DNA from: an uncultured Glaciecola sp.
Lineage (GTDB): Bacteria > Pseudomonadota > Gammaproteobacteria > Enterobacterales > Alteromonadaceae
Assembly: GCF_937770335.1 (NCBI RefSeq)
Contig: NZ_CALJHY010000011.1
Span: 186,001 to 250,000, forward strand
DNA: 64,000 nucleotides
Direction: 5' to 3'
Shown here: piece by piece, positions 40,130 through 48,840 of the stretch
Layout: the number at the start of each line of letters is the position of its first letter
How positions within the stretch are numbered: the first letter of the stretch is position 1
Program-made: the position numbers and the translations under genes
Notes under the pieces: model-generated
Database searches by the model: none
What the model saw: the letters and a program-made list of their open reading frames with translations, nothing else
What the model was told of the DNA's origin: nothing

Positions 40130-41434
40130 TTAGGCGTTTTTATTCATAATTTCATCAAAAGCTTTTTTAACTTCTTTCACTTTTGCTTTATCAAGAATCG
40201 CTTCAATTGCTTGCTCTTCTAATGCAAGATTTTGCATTTGTTGCTTTAACTCGGTATTTGACTGGTAATACTCGACCACTTCTTGCGGGTCTTCGTATGC
40301 AGACGCTGCAGTCTCAATTAATTGAGTGACTTTAGCTTCATCCGCTTCTAGTTTATTGTCTTTGATCACTTCGCCAAGTAACAAACCAATGCTCACGCGG
40401 CGCTTGGCATTTTCTTGGAACAAGTCTGCTGGTAACTCAGGAACGTCACCACCTTTACCTTGCTGTTCAAAACGCTGTTTTGCTTGCTTGCGTAGTGCAT
40501 CAATTTCTTGATCGACAAGTGCTTTTGGTAAATCTAGTTGATTATTTTCTAATAAACCGGCAATTACATTCTCTTTTACGGCTGCTTTCAAGGTTTGGTC
40601 TAGTTCACGCTGCATATTTTTCTTAACTTCAGCTTTAAGCGCTTCAACACCGCCTTCTTCTACACCGAACAATTTAGCAAACTCGTCATCTACTTTCGGT
40701 AAGTCTAGCCCTTCTACTTTCGTTACCGTAATAGCAAAAGAGGCACTTTTGCCTTTTAACGCTTCAGCATGATAGTCATCAGGGAAAGTGACGTCAGAAA
40801 CAACTTCATCACCGGTTTTAACGCCCACTAATGGCTTTTCAAAACCAGGGATCATACGACCTTTACCAAGTTCTAATGGGAAGTCTTCAGCTTTACCGCC
40901 GTCAAATTCTTCACCGTCAATTGTACCAACAAAATTAATCGTTACTTTGTCGTCTTTCTTGGCTTTACGTTTTACTTCTTTCCATGATGCGTGCTGTGTT
41001 TGCAACGTTTTCATCATAGTGTCTAAGTCTTTGTCAGTAATCTCAACTACCGGCTTCTCAACTTGGATTTTATCAAGGCCAGCGACTTTTACTTCTGGGT
41101 AAACTTCAAAAGTAGCAACAAATTCTAATTCTTGACCATCAACGTCTTTCGTTAATTCAAAAGTAGGCATGCCGGCTGGCGTAATTTCTTCTTTCATTAC
41201 TGCTTCGTAGAAGTGGCGCTGCATAACATCACCAGCAACTTCTTGACGAACTGCCTGACCGAAACGCTTTTTAATAACGCTTACTGGAACTTTACCTGGA
41301 CGAAAACCGTTAATACGTTGTGTTTTTGCTAATTGTTGTAAACGTCCTTTAACAGCGGTATCTACAGCATCTGCAGAAACGGTAATAGTAAGACGGCGTT
41401 CTAAGCCTTGAGTCGTCTCGACTGACACTTGCAT
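40130..41434 (-). CDS. tig: Trigger factor
   Basis: Ribosome-bound chaperone and prolyl isomerase, 434 residues. The N-terminal ribosome-binding domain has the signature [17 protein letters not shown] (about 44-60). The FKBP domain spans about 160-245 ([43 protein letters not shown]). The helical C-terminal arms complete the protein. It heads the tig-clpP-clpX-lon-hupB-ppiD proteostasis series. Confidence 0.98.
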   Translation of the reverse strand: MQVSVETTQGLERRLTITVSADAVDTAVKGRLQQLAKTQRINGFRPGKVPVSVIKKRFGQAVRQEVAGDVMQRHFYEAVMKEEITPAGMPTFELTKDVDGQELEFVATFEVYPEVKVAGLDKIQVEKPVVEITDKDLDTMMKTLQTQHASWKEVKRKAKKDDKVTINFVGTIDGEEFDGGKAEDFPLELGKGRMIPGFEKPLVGVKTGDEVVSDVTFPDDYHAEALKGKSASFAITVTKVEGLDLPKVDDEFAKLFGVEEGGVEALKAEVKKNMQRELDQTLKAAVKENVIAGLLENNQLDLPKALVDQEIDALRKQAKQRFEQQGKGGDVPELPADLFQENAKRRVSIGLLLGEVIKDNKLEADEAKVTQLIETAASAYEDPQEVVEYYQSNTELKQQMQNLALEEQAIEAILDKAKVKEVKKAFDEIMNKNA

Positions 41435-42087
41435 TGTTCTACCTCAACTTGCGCTTCTGTGCGCTTTACATGGTTCAACACGCTAATATGACAAATGCCA
41501 TGGTGTTGCAGAATGTGACCTAGTCAAACTAACTCACATGAGTTTAAAAATGGACGCGGAATTATACAGAGACGACACCGCAGAGTCGAGTGATTACGGG
41601 TAATAAATGTAAATTAATTGCTATGTGCTCGCCATGACTGCAAAAACAGGGTGATTATATACCCTAAAGTAGTAATTGATTTAAAACCTGGGGTTATCTA
41701 CCGAAATCACTCTGAACTGCACTCGTCATAAAAACCAGCTTCGAGCCAACGCGCGTCTCGTTCACATGGAGCTCAGGATGCTGTCTGCATTTATGGGCGC
41801 TTGCTTGTTTCGTTATCTAAGGCAAATAATGTCATTGAAGCTATGCAAAAGTAGTGCATTCATCTAGCTATGGTAATCGTGAAAAAAGGAAGCAAGCCTT
41901 AACCTTGCGCAAAACTAAAAGCAGGAATGCAGCGATTTTAAAATTTGACGACTTTAAAACGTCAATTGATGACATTTTTGAATTTTTGAATTTTTGAATT
42001 TTTGAATTTTTGAATTTTTGAATTTTTGAATTTTTAAATATTACGAGCTGAAGGCGACTAAGAAGTAAATTAGTTGATTGAAAAGAT
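41435..42087. other. Non-coding gap between tig and the tRNA operon
   Basis: About 650 bp without a convincing coding frame. It should hold the tig promoter near its left end. It contains a 6-bp hairpin (TTGACG/CGTCAA, 41945-41965) and the octamer microsatellite at 41975-42038. No classical terminator for the tRNA transcript is obvious. Confidence 0.6.
41975..42038. repeat. (TTTTTGAA)7 octamer microsatellite
   Basis: Seven exact tandem copies of the 8-bp unit TTTTTGAA (41975-42030), followed by one variant copy TTTTTAAA. It is about 50 bp beyond the last tRNA and about 540 bp upstream of the tig start. It is not within a coding frame. Confidence 0.97.
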
Positions 42088-42163
42088 GGTCGGTGAGATA
42101 GGATTCGAACCTACGACCCCCTGGACCCAAACCAGGTGCGCTACCAAGCTGCGCCACTCACCG
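42088..42163 (-). tRNA. tRNA-Pro (anticodon UGG), first copy
   Basis: Cloverleaf of 76 nt with encoded CCA. The acceptor stem CGGTGAG/CTCACCG is perfect. The anticodon loop TTTGGGT sits on stem CCTGG/CCAGG, and the T arm is GTAGG/CCTAT with one G-U pair. The variable region is four bases (GGTC) where E. coli tRNA-Pro(UGG) has five. It is the last tRNA of the operon, matching the proM place in the E. coli argX-hisR-leuT-proM order. Confidence 0.95.
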
Positions 42164-42198
42164 ACATTTTACTCTTTCTATATGCCTAGCACATAATA

Positions 42199-42283
42199 TG
42201 GTGCGGAAGGAGAGACTCGAACTCTCACGCCGTGCAGCACTGGAACCTAAATCCAGCGTGTCTACCAATTCCACCACGTCCGC
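42199..42283 (-). tRNA. tRNA-Leu (anticodon UAG)
   Basis: 85 nt with encoded CCA and the long class II variable arm. The anticodon loop is TTTAGGT on stem CTGGA/TCCAG, and the T arm GAGAG/CTCTC is perfect. The acceptor stem GCGGACG/CTTCCGC has a C-U mismatch at pair 6-67, where a G at 67 would restore pairing. Otherwise the molecule is regular. Confidence 0.95.
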
Positions 42284-42339
42284 ATAATTAACTCAGGGTG
42301 CCTACGCCTGTGTTCATCGTACTTCGCTTTGCAAAGAAA

Positions 42340-42416
42340 TGGGGTGGACGATGGGGTTCGAACCCACGACCACCGGAATCACAATCCGGGGCTCTACCAA
42401 CTGAGCTACGCCCACC
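42340..42416 (-). tRNA. tRNA-His (anticodon GUG)
   Basis: 77 nt including the extra 5' G(-1) typical of tRNA-His and an encoded CCA. The acceptor stem GTGGGCG/CGTCCAC is fully paired with one G-U. The anticodon loop TTGTGAT sits on CCGGA/TCCGG. The T arm GTGGG/CCCAT is paired with one G-U. This copy looks entirely normal. Confidence 0.97.
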
Positions 42417-42455
42417 ACTGACTTCACTTACACCATCTACTTACCTTCGAGACGT

Positions 42456-42531
42456 TGGTACGCCTGAAGGATTCGAACCTTCGACCCACGGCTTAGAAAG
42501 CCGTTGCTCTATCCAACTGAGCTAAGGGCGC
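42456..42531 (-). tRNA. tRNA-Arg (anticodon UCU) with irregular acceptor stem
   Basis: 76 nt with encoded CCA. The anticodon loop TTTCTAA sits on ACGGC/GCCGT and the T arm is GAAGG/CCTTC. The 5' acceptor strand is GCGCCCT, but the 3' strand before the discriminator reads AGGCGT, one base short of the seven needed. Inserting one G would restore a regular stem, so the 3' strand appears to have lost a G. Pairing is possible only with a bulged C at position 4. Confidence 0.85.
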
Positions 42532-42551
42532 ATGTCACTGCGGTAAATAAT

Positions 42552-42628
42552 TGGTCGGGGTAGAGAGATTCGAACTCCCGACATCCTGCTCCCAAAGCAG
42601 GCGCGCTACCAAGCTGCGCCACTCACCG
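42552..42628 (-). tRNA. Second tRNA-Pro (anticodon UGG), apparently chimeric
   Basis: 77 nt with encoded CCA. The anticodon loop TTTGGGA sits on CCTGC/GCAGG, and the D arm and T arm are regular. The acceptor strands are CGGTGAG and TACCCCG: pairs 4-69 (U-C) and 6-67 (A-A) are mismatched and 7-66 is G-U. The 5' part, including a 29-bp tract (42603-42631), is identical to the first tRNA-Pro (42138-42166). The 3' half fits a different proline tRNA whose 5' strand would be CGGGGTA. It is the first tRNA transcribed from the operon promoter. Confidence 0.85.
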
Positions 42629-42666
42629 ACACCGAAGGAGTAGTTGTCTACCTCTACGGGGGGCGC

Positions 42667-42695
42667 ATATTACCGATTTGCCTAGGTATCGTCAA
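42667..42695 (-). promoter_or_regulatory. Sigma-70 promoter of the tRNA operon
   Basis: On the minus strand TTGACG (42690-42695), a 17-nt spacer and TAATAT (42667-42672), then the GC-rich discriminator GCGCCCCCCG. Near-consensus boxes with such a discriminator are typical of stable-RNA promoters under stringent (ppGpp) control. Transcription would begin about 30 nt before the first tRNA. Confidence 0.8.
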
Positions 42696-42828
42696 ACACT
42701 TTTTACGATCAATTTAAGTTTTTTTAAAGTTGATTAAAAAGCGCACAAGTTGAATCTTTAGGAGTGTATTTTAATGGCTGATTTTATTACACTACCTATA
42801 TCAAAATATTGCGATAAAAGAATACTTC

Positions 42829-43716
42829 ATGACAGCTCATTTGATAGATGGCAAAAAAATTGCCAAACATGTTAGAGATAACGTCCGTGCATACGTTGAT
42901 ACACTAAAAGAAGCTAACCGAAGAATGCCCGGATTAGCCGTTGTATTGTTGGGTAGTAACGAGGCATCTAAAGTATATGTGAGCCATAAAACCAAAGCGT
43001 GTGAAGAAGTGGGGTTCGTTTCCAAGTCATTTAATCTGCCTGCTGACACCTCTGAGGACGAGCTACTAGCGTTGATCGACGAGTTAAATGTCGATGGGAC
43101 TATTGATGGCATATTAGTCCAATTGCCATTACCCGCAGGTTTGCATGCAGAGAAAGTACTCGAGCGCATTCATCCGCACAAAGACGTTGATGGTTTTCAT
43201 CCATACAACATTGGCCGCTTAGCGCAGCGCATGCCAGCGCTTAGACCTTGCACGCCCAAGGGCATCATGAGCATGATTGAGGCAACAAAACGCCCGGTGA
43301 AAGGATTAGATGCAGTCATTGTTGGTGCATCCAATATTGTCGGCCGCCCTATGGGCTTAGAACTTTTGCTCGCTGGCTGCACGGTAACCACATGTCATAA
43401 ATTCACCAAGCAACTTAAAGAGCATGTCATGCGTGCTGATTTACTCGTAGTCGCAGTGGGTAAACCTCATTTTATTCCTGGCGACTGGATCAAAGAAGGA
43501 GCAATAGTGATAGATGTGGGTATAAATAGATTAGAAAACGGCAAGCTAACCGGAGATGTTGATTTTGACGTTGCTAAAGAACGCGCTGATTGGATCACAC
43601 CTGTACCCGGGGGCGTTGGACCGATGACCGTGGCTAGCCTAATTGAGAACACACTGGAAGCCTATGTCAAATTCCACAGCCATAATACAAAAATTCTATC
43701 GGTGAGCAAAAAGTGA
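42829..43716 (+). CDS. folD: Methylenetetrahydrofolate dehydrogenase/cyclohydrolase
   Basis: Bifunctional enzyme interconverting 5,10-methylene- and 10-formyl-tetrahydrofolate, supplying one-carbon units for purines and fMet. The 295 residues carry [14 protein letters not shown] with the catalytic Lys in SHKTKAC, and [10 protein letters not shown]. The Rossmann segment is [18 protein letters not shown], and the end has [15 protein letters not shown]. The C terminus is about ten residues longer than in E. coli. Confidence 0.98.
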   Translation: MTAHLIDGKKIAKHVRDNVRAYVDTLKEANRRMPGLAVVLLGSNEASKVYVSHKTKACEEVGFVSKSFNLPADTSEDELLALIDELNVDGTIDGILVQLPLPAGLHAEKVLERIHPHKDVDGFHPYNIGRLAQRMPALRPCTPKGIMSMIEATKRPVKGLDAVIVGASNIVGRPMGLELLLAGCTVTTCHKFTKQLKEHVMRADLLVVAVGKPHFIPGDWIKEGAIVIDVGINRLENGKLTGDVDFDVAKERADWITPVPGGVGPMTVASLIENTLEAYVKFHSHNTKILSVSKK

Positions 43717-43717
43717 T

Positions 43718-44266
43718 ATGACAAATAACACAGCGGTTGAACAAACATTACATTGGGTTGATAAAGTCATTATTGGAGAAAATTTTTGTCCCTTTGCGCG
43801 AAAAGAACGAGAAAATGGCGGTATTCGTGCTATTGCGACTGAAGAAACAGATAGTGCATTAATTCTTCAAGCGCTATTAGATGAAATGCAACTATTAGAA
43901 AGCAATAGGGATATCGAAACGACCTTACTTATTATTGCCAAGGGTACCAAGGATTTCTTTGACTATTTGGATATCGTTGATCTTGCTAATCAACTTTTAA
44001 AACAAGAGCAATACGAAGGCGTTTTTCAGTTAGCAACATTTCATCCTGATTATATGTTTGCTGATGCCCCTGCCGATGCGACCAGTCATTATACTAACCG
44101 CTCTCCATTTCCAATATTGCACCTCATTCGCGAACAAAGTCTAGAGGCGGCATTGGAAACGTTTCCAAACCCTGAAAATATACCGCTGCGAAACGTGAAA
44201 CATGCAGAGAAGTTAGGTAAAGCATTTTTTCAGCAATTACTTAGCCCTCATGCCTCATCCAAATAA
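43718..44266 (+). CDS. DUF1415 family protein
   Basis: A 182-residue soluble protein that I place in the DUF1415 family from its N-terminal block VDKVIIGENFCPFARKERENGGIR and the later QLATFHPDYMFADAPADATSHYTNRSPFPILHLIRE. The conserved Cys in NFCPFA and the His/Asp cluster in TFHPDY hint at a redox or metal role, but no function is known. It starts 1 bp after folD and overlaps trmO by 17 bp, so all three are probably cotranscribed. Confidence 0.85.
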   Translation: MTNNTAVEQTLHWVDKVIIGENFCPFARKERENGGIRAIATEETDSALILQALLDEMQLLESNRDIETTLLIIAKGTKDFFDYLDIVDLANQLLKQEQYEGVFQLATFHPDYMFADAPADATSHYTNRSPFPILHLIREQSLEAALETFPNPENIPLRNVKHAEKLGKAFFQQLLSPHASSK

Positions 44267-44984
44267 AAATTCGGGAAAAAAGAACGCAGAGACGTTTGAA
44301 TTTCGATCGATAGGTGTCATTGCTACGCCATTTAAACAAAAATTCGGTATTCCTCGGCAATCTCAAGCGCTAAGTACAGCAACGGGAATCATTCAATTTG
44401 CATCTGATATCAACCCTATTAATGCATGCAGAGGTTTAGAGGCATTTTCGCATTTATGGATAAGCTTTATTTTTCATGAAAATATACAAAGCGGTTGGAA
44501 GGATACTGTTCGCCCTCCACGCTTAGGAGGCAATGAAAAAGTCGGCGTATTTGCCAGTAGAAGTACCTATCGACCAAACCCTATCGGTCTTTCTGTAGTA
44601 AAAAATATTGGGCTAAATGAATATAATGACCTGGTAATTGCGGGCGTCGATTTGCTTGATCAAACGCCAATTATTGATATTAAACCCTACATACATTATG
44701 CAGACTCTGTTAATGACGCAATTTCTGGCTATGCTGAGGGTGCCCCCGCAATGAAAATGCAGGTTAACTATTCACCACTCGCATATTCAAAGCTCCAAAC
44801 CTTACTTAATACTTACCCTGATTTTGAATGCCTGCTAAATAACGTTTTGGAGCAGGATCCCCGACCGGCCTATAAAAGTGCAATGAAAGATGAAAAGATA
44901 TACTCGGTACTCTTGCACAATGTCGATATTAAATGGCAAGTGCGCGACACCATAAATTATGTTCTGGATATTGAAACTCACTAG
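44250..44984 (+). CDS. trmO: tRNA (t6A37) N6-methyltransferase TrmO
   Basis: S-adenosylmethionine-dependent enzyme that methylates t6A37 of ACY-reading tRNA-Thr. The 244 residues form a TsaA/YaeB beta-barrel. Recognisable motifs are IGVIATPFKQKFGIPRQS near the N terminus, LEAFSHLWISFIFHEN, RPPRLGGNEKVGVFASRSTYRPNPIGLSVV and DLLDQTPIIDIKPYI. It sits close to proS, as yaeB does in E. coli. Confidence 0.94.
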   Translation: MPHPNKNSGKKNAETFEFRSIGVIATPFKQKFGIPRQSQALSTATGIIQFASDINPINACRGLEAFSHLWISFIFHENIQSGWKDTVRPPRLGGNEKVGVFASRSTYRPNPIGLSVVKNIGLNEYNDLVIAGVDLLDQTPIIDIKPYIHYADSVNDAISGYAEGAPAMKMQVNYSPLAYSKLQTLLNTYPDFECLLNNVLEQDPRPAYKSAMKDEKIYSVLLHNVDIKWQVRDTINYVLDIETH

Positions 44985-45152
44985 GGTGTAGTTCAAGCAT
45001 ATAATTCGCCCCGCAAGACCTAAATAGTAAAATAAATAAAGGGTTTCTTCATTTTATCCTTTGTTGCCACTCTGACCACTGCTAAACTTATTAATTAAAT
45101 TTATTTTAGTCTCTGACATCGTTAGAAAAAACTTCAAGGTCATCGAAACACC

Positions 45153-46862
45153 ATGCGTACCTCTCAATATTTACTCGCTACTCAGAAAGAAACCCCAGCT
45201 GAAGCTGAAATCATTAGCCATCAACTTATGCTTCGCGCAGGAATGGTTCGCAAACTGGCATCAGGTTTATATAGCTGGCTACCGACGGGACTCAGAGTGT
45301 TGAATAAAGTCGCGGCCATTGTGAGGGACGAAATGAATAAAGCGGGTGCTATCGAGATATCGATGCCGGTAGTTCAGCCGGGAGATCTATGGGTAGAGTC
45401 AGGTCGTTGGGACGATTATGGTCCTGAATTATTACGTATAAAAGACCGCCATAATCGAGACTTTGTGCTCGGCCCAACACACGAAGAAGTCGTTACTAAT
45501 TTAGTCAAAAATGAAGTCAGTAGTTATAAACAATTACCCTTAAATGTATATCAAATTCAGACGAAATTCCGCGACGAAGTCCGTCCACGCTTTGGCATCA
45601 TGCGCAGCAGAGAGTTTATTATGAAAGATGCATATTCTTTTCATATTGACGCACAGAGTTTAAATAAAACGTACCAGCAAATGCATCAAGCATACTGCAA
45701 TATTTTTGAACGAATTGGTTTGGCCTATCGCCCTGTTATTGCCGATTCTGGTTCAATTGGAGGCGCGGTATCTCATGAGTTCCACGTGCTTGCTGACTCA
45801 GGAGAAGATGATATTGCGTATAGCGATACTTCTGACTACGCAGCTAATGTTGAATTAGCCGAAGCAGTTGCATTAGGCCAAGTTAAACAAGGTTCTGCGC
45901 AGCTTACACTCGTTGACACCCCTGATGCAAAAACAATTCAGGCTGTCTCTTTGTTGCTTGACTGCGACGTAAAACAAACTGTAAAAACCTTAATAGTAAA
46001 GGCTGACGAAAAATCTGAACACGAATTGGTAGCTTTAATATTACGCGGTGACCACAGCTTAAATACAATAAAAGCAGAAAAACTAGCGCATGTTGCATCT
46101 CCATTGCAAATGGCTGACGAAACAGCAGTAAAGGCAAAACTAGATTGTGGCTTTGGTTCTCTTGGCCCAATTGAGCTGAAAATACCAATCATTGTCGATC
46201 GCAGTGCAGAAGCGGTGTCGGATTTCGTTTGCGGTGCAAATAAAGAATCCCAGCATTTTATCGGTGCAAATTGGCAGAGAGATGTCAAAACATATGAAGT
46301 TGCGGATATTCGTGACGTTGTTGCTGGCGACCCATCACCTGATGGCAAAGGGAAGTTAGCCATTACCAAAGGCATTGAAGTTGGTCATATTTTTCAGCTC
46401 GGTGATAAATACTCAAAAGCAATGAATTGCGGTGTTCTGACCGAATCAGGTAAGTATGATTTACTGCAAATGGGCTGTTATGGTGTCGGAGTTACCCGCA
46501 TTGTCGCTGCAACCATTGAGCAAAACCACGATAAATACGGGATTATTTGGCCTCAGAGCATTGCGCCCTTCAATATTGTTATTATTCCTATGAATATGCA
46601 CAAGTCTCCGCGAGTCGAAGAAGTTGCTGAAAAACTCTACAAAGACCTATGCGACGCTGGTATCGATGTATTATTTGATGACAGAAAGGAACGCCCAGGT
46701 GTTATGTTTAATGATATGGAATTAATTGGCATACCTTACAGCGTTGTAATTGGCGAACGTAATCTTGATAATCACCAAGTTGAAATAAAAAATAGAAAAT
46801 CAGGTGATAAAGCCTTGCTAGAGGTCGATAACCTTCTTGAGTATATTAAAAATTTAGGCTAA
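45153..46862 (+). CDS. proS: Prolyl-tRNA synthetase
   Basis: Class II synthetase of the bacterial type, 569 residues, with an editing (INS) domain between motifs 2 and 3. Motif 2 is [25 protein letters not shown]. The editing domain spans about 225-400 and contains KTLIVKADE and [13 protein letters not shown]. Motif 3 is [19 protein letters not shown]. It charges the two tRNA-Pro genes found 3 kb upstream, among others. Confidence 0.98.
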   Translation: MRTSQYLLATQKETPAEAEIISHQLMLRAGMVRKLASGLYSWLPTGLRVLNKVAAIVRDEMNKAGAIEISMPVVQPGDLWVESGRWDDYGPELLRIKDRHNRDFVLGPTHEEVVTNLVKNEVSSYKQLPLNVYQIQTKFRDEVRPRFGIMRSREFIMKDAYSFHIDAQSLNKTYQQMHQAYCNIFERIGLAYRPVIADSGSIGGAVSHEFHVLADSGEDDIAYSDTSDYAANVELAEAVALGQVKQGSAQLTLVDTPDAKTIQAVSLLLDCDVKQTVKTLIVKADEKSEHELVALILRGDHSLNTIKAEKLAHVASPLQMADETAVKAKLDCGFGSLGPIELKIPIIVDRSAEAVSDFVCGANKESQHFIGANWQRDVKTYEVADIRDVVAGDPSPDGKGKLAITKGIEVGHIFQLGDKYSKAMNCGVLTESGKYDLLQMGCYGVGVTRIVAATIEQNHDKYGIIWPQSIAPFNIVIIPMNMHKSPRVEEVAEKLYKDLCDAGIDVLFDDRKERPGVMFNDMELIGIPYSVVIGERNLDNHQVEIKNRKSGDKALLEVDNLLEYIKNLG

Positions 46863-46869
46863 AGCATTT

Positions 46870-47715
46870 ATGAAGATAACTTTTTGTGGGGTTCGCGGCT
46901 CTACACCAGCACCTGGCGCAGAATTTGTGCGCTACGGTGGCAACACTGCGTGCGTGCATGTCGAGCTTGATGATGGCACCGACATTGTATTGGATGCAGG
47001 TACTGGAATACGCGAACTCGGTAAAAGGTTAGCTAGTAAAAAAACACCTGTGCATATTTTATTGAGCCACAATCACTGGGATCACATTCAAGGTTTTCCC
47101 TTTTTCATTCCCATCTATCAACCCAATCGCGAAATACTGATTACTCCCGGGTTAACTGATTTAAAGGAACCCGAAGCGGTGCTTGATCAAATGACCGGTT
47201 CGTATTTTCCGGTGCACAAAAATGATCTTGCAGCTTCAATCCAAGTGATCCCTCGGCCAATACAGGAAAATGAAGATGAATGGTACATCAGTAACGGTCT
47301 TGTCAGTAGGTTGAAAATGAACCATCCTGGTGGTGGTAGTTGTTATACCATTAGAGAAAATGATAATAAAATTGCATATATTACTGACAATGAGCTCTAC
47401 CCTCCCTATAACAAACAAACCAACTTTTTAGATTTCGTGCAGTTTGCAAAGGGTGCAGATATTCTCATCCACGATGCGCAATACTTGGTTTCTGACATGC
47501 CCGCAAAGTCTGGTTGGGGACATAGCGTTGCTGAAGAAGCGGTAAAATTAGCGATGGCTTGTGAAGTCAAACAACTCGCGTTGTACAGTCACGACCCTGA
47601 ACGCACCGATGACGATATCGACGAAATCATTGCTTATTGTAATACAATAATAGAAATTGGAGGAATGGATCTTGTGTGTTTTGGTGCTCGCGAAGGTCAA
47701 ATAATCGAACTGTAA
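46870..47715 (+). CDS. MBL-fold metallohydrolase
   Basis: A 281-residue metallo-beta-lactamase-fold hydrolase with VRGSTPAPGAEFVRYGGNTACVHVEL at the N terminus. The metal motif is LSHNHWDHIQGFPFF (HxHxDH, about 62-76), and further ligands are in YITDNE and DILIHDAQY, then LYSHDPERTDDDID. The set resembles the phosphodiesterase/RNase Z-like branch often annotated as a cyclic-phosphodiesterase relative. The substrate is unknown. It starts 7 bp after proS, so the two are probably cotranscribed. Confidence 0.85.
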   Translation: MKITFCGVRGSTPAPGAEFVRYGGNTACVHVELDDGTDIVLDAGTGIRELGKRLASKKTPVHILLSHNHWDHIQGFPFFIPIYQPNREILITPGLTDLKEPEAVLDQMTGSYFPVHKNDLAASIQVIPRPIQENEDEWYISNGLVSRLKMNHPGGGSCYTIRENDNKIAYITDNELYPPYNKQTNFLDFVQFAKGADILIHDAQYLVSDMPAKSGWGHSVAEEAVKLAMACEVKQLALYSHDPERTDDDIDEIIAYCNTIIEIGGMDLVCFGAREGQIIEL

Positions 47716-47765
47716 ATTTTTTCAGTGTATCATACGCAAAAATAATACCGAATAAGGGAACCGGG

Positions 47766-48797
47766 TTGAAAACAGTTAGTACATGTCTCAATAGTGTTTG
47801 GGCTCTTACGCTCTTTTACTCAAGCTCAGCGGTTGCTCAAGCTAATTCATCAGCAGAACAAGAAACACCACCACCAGCTCAAAAGACAAAGACTCAAGAG
47901 CAAGAAATACCGCCTTCGAATGCAGAATCAGAGCTAATTAAGTCGGTTAAAAAAGTGGTTCAAGAAGCTAATGATGAGAATCGGACAACTAAATCAATCT
48001 TAGACAAACGCGAAAAAAGTGTGAAAGAATCTAACGCAAATCCATTTTCTATTTCACAATATCGTCAAAATTATTTATTACCTATAACCCACGTGAAAGC
48101 GCCTAATCCGATCAGTGTTGATGGTTTAACTGATGAGAATATCGACAACTTTGAAGCCAAGTATCAGATAAGTGTCAGCATGCCTTTATACTTAATGGAT
48201 GATGATGCTAGCGGCGTATTCTTCGGCATGACGCTAATTTCTTTTTGGCAAGTATACAACGACGAGACCTCAAAACCGTTTCGAGAAAATAACTACGAAC
48301 CCGAAGTATATTATCAATGGCAAACAGATTGGGACTTATTTAACTATCGATTTAATCAATTTAACGTTGGTTTGAATCATCAATCAAATGGGCAAAGCGG
48401 CTTAAAATCGAGAAGTTGGAATCGTATATATGCAACCGCTATTTTTAGTGATGTTGACTCATTTTATTACTTAAAAGGCTGGTATCGATTGCCTGAAGAT
48501 AATAAAGAATTTGAGCTAGATCCAACTGGCGATGACAATCCAGATATTACCGACTTTATTGGCCGTGCGGAGTTTGGATATGGCTATAATATTGGAAAGG
48601 TAAATTTACTCACTAAGTTGACTAATAACCTCTCGTTCAATACCAACCGTGGCAGTATAGAATTCAACCTAACCTACCCTATCAACGATAGATACGATTG
48701 GTTACTACAATACTTTAATGGCTATGGCGATTCACTGATTGATTATAATAGACACCAACAGCGCATTGGGCTTGGTATTCAATTAAAATTATTTTAA
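47766..48797 (+). CDS. pldA: Outer-membrane phospholipase A
   Basis: Outer-membrane beta-barrel lipase (OMPLA) that hydrolyses misplaced phospholipids. From the TTG at 47766, with AAGGGA upstream, it has 343 residues and a signal peptide ending near SSSAVAQA. The active site is NHQSNGQSGLKSRSWNR with His205, Ser207 and Asn219. Strands end with Phe at the C terminus (GIQLKLF). Between the signal peptide and the barrel there is a charged, low-complexity stretch of about 65 residues rich in Glu, Gln, Lys and Pro, absent from E. coli PldA (289 residues). Confidence 0.92.
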   Translation: MKTVSTCLNSVWALTLFYSSSAVAQANSSAEQETPPPAQKTKTQEQEIPPSNAESELIKSVKKVVQEANDENRTTKSILDKREKSVKESNANPFSISQYRQNYLLPITHVKAPNPISVDGLTDENIDNFEAKYQISVSMPLYLMDDDASGVFFGMTLISFWQVYNDETSKPFRENNYEPEVYYQWQTDWDLFNYRFNQFNVGLNHQSNGQSGLKSRSWNRIYATAIFSDVDSFYYLKGWYRLPEDNKEFELDPTGDDNPDITDFIGRAEFGYGYNIGKVNLLTKLTNNLSFNTNRGSIEFNLTYPINDRYDWLLQYFNGYGDSLIDYNRHQQRIGLGIQLKLF

Positions 48798-48840
48798 TTA
48801 ATGAGTTCTCTTTGCCTAAATAAAGACAGTGGAATAACTT

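Noticed and set aside
41975-42038. Regular repeats suggesting a CRISPR array
   Set aside because: The unit is only 8 bp and directly tandem, with no spacers and no cas genes anywhere in the window.
42088-42700. tRNA cluster as an integration site of a mobile element
   Set aside because: No integrase, no direct repeat of a tRNA 3' end in the flanks, and the genes on both sides are core housekeeping genes.
45938-46375. 145-codon minus-strand frame inside proS
   Set aside because: Antisense to the proS editing domain, without start signals or family resemblance.
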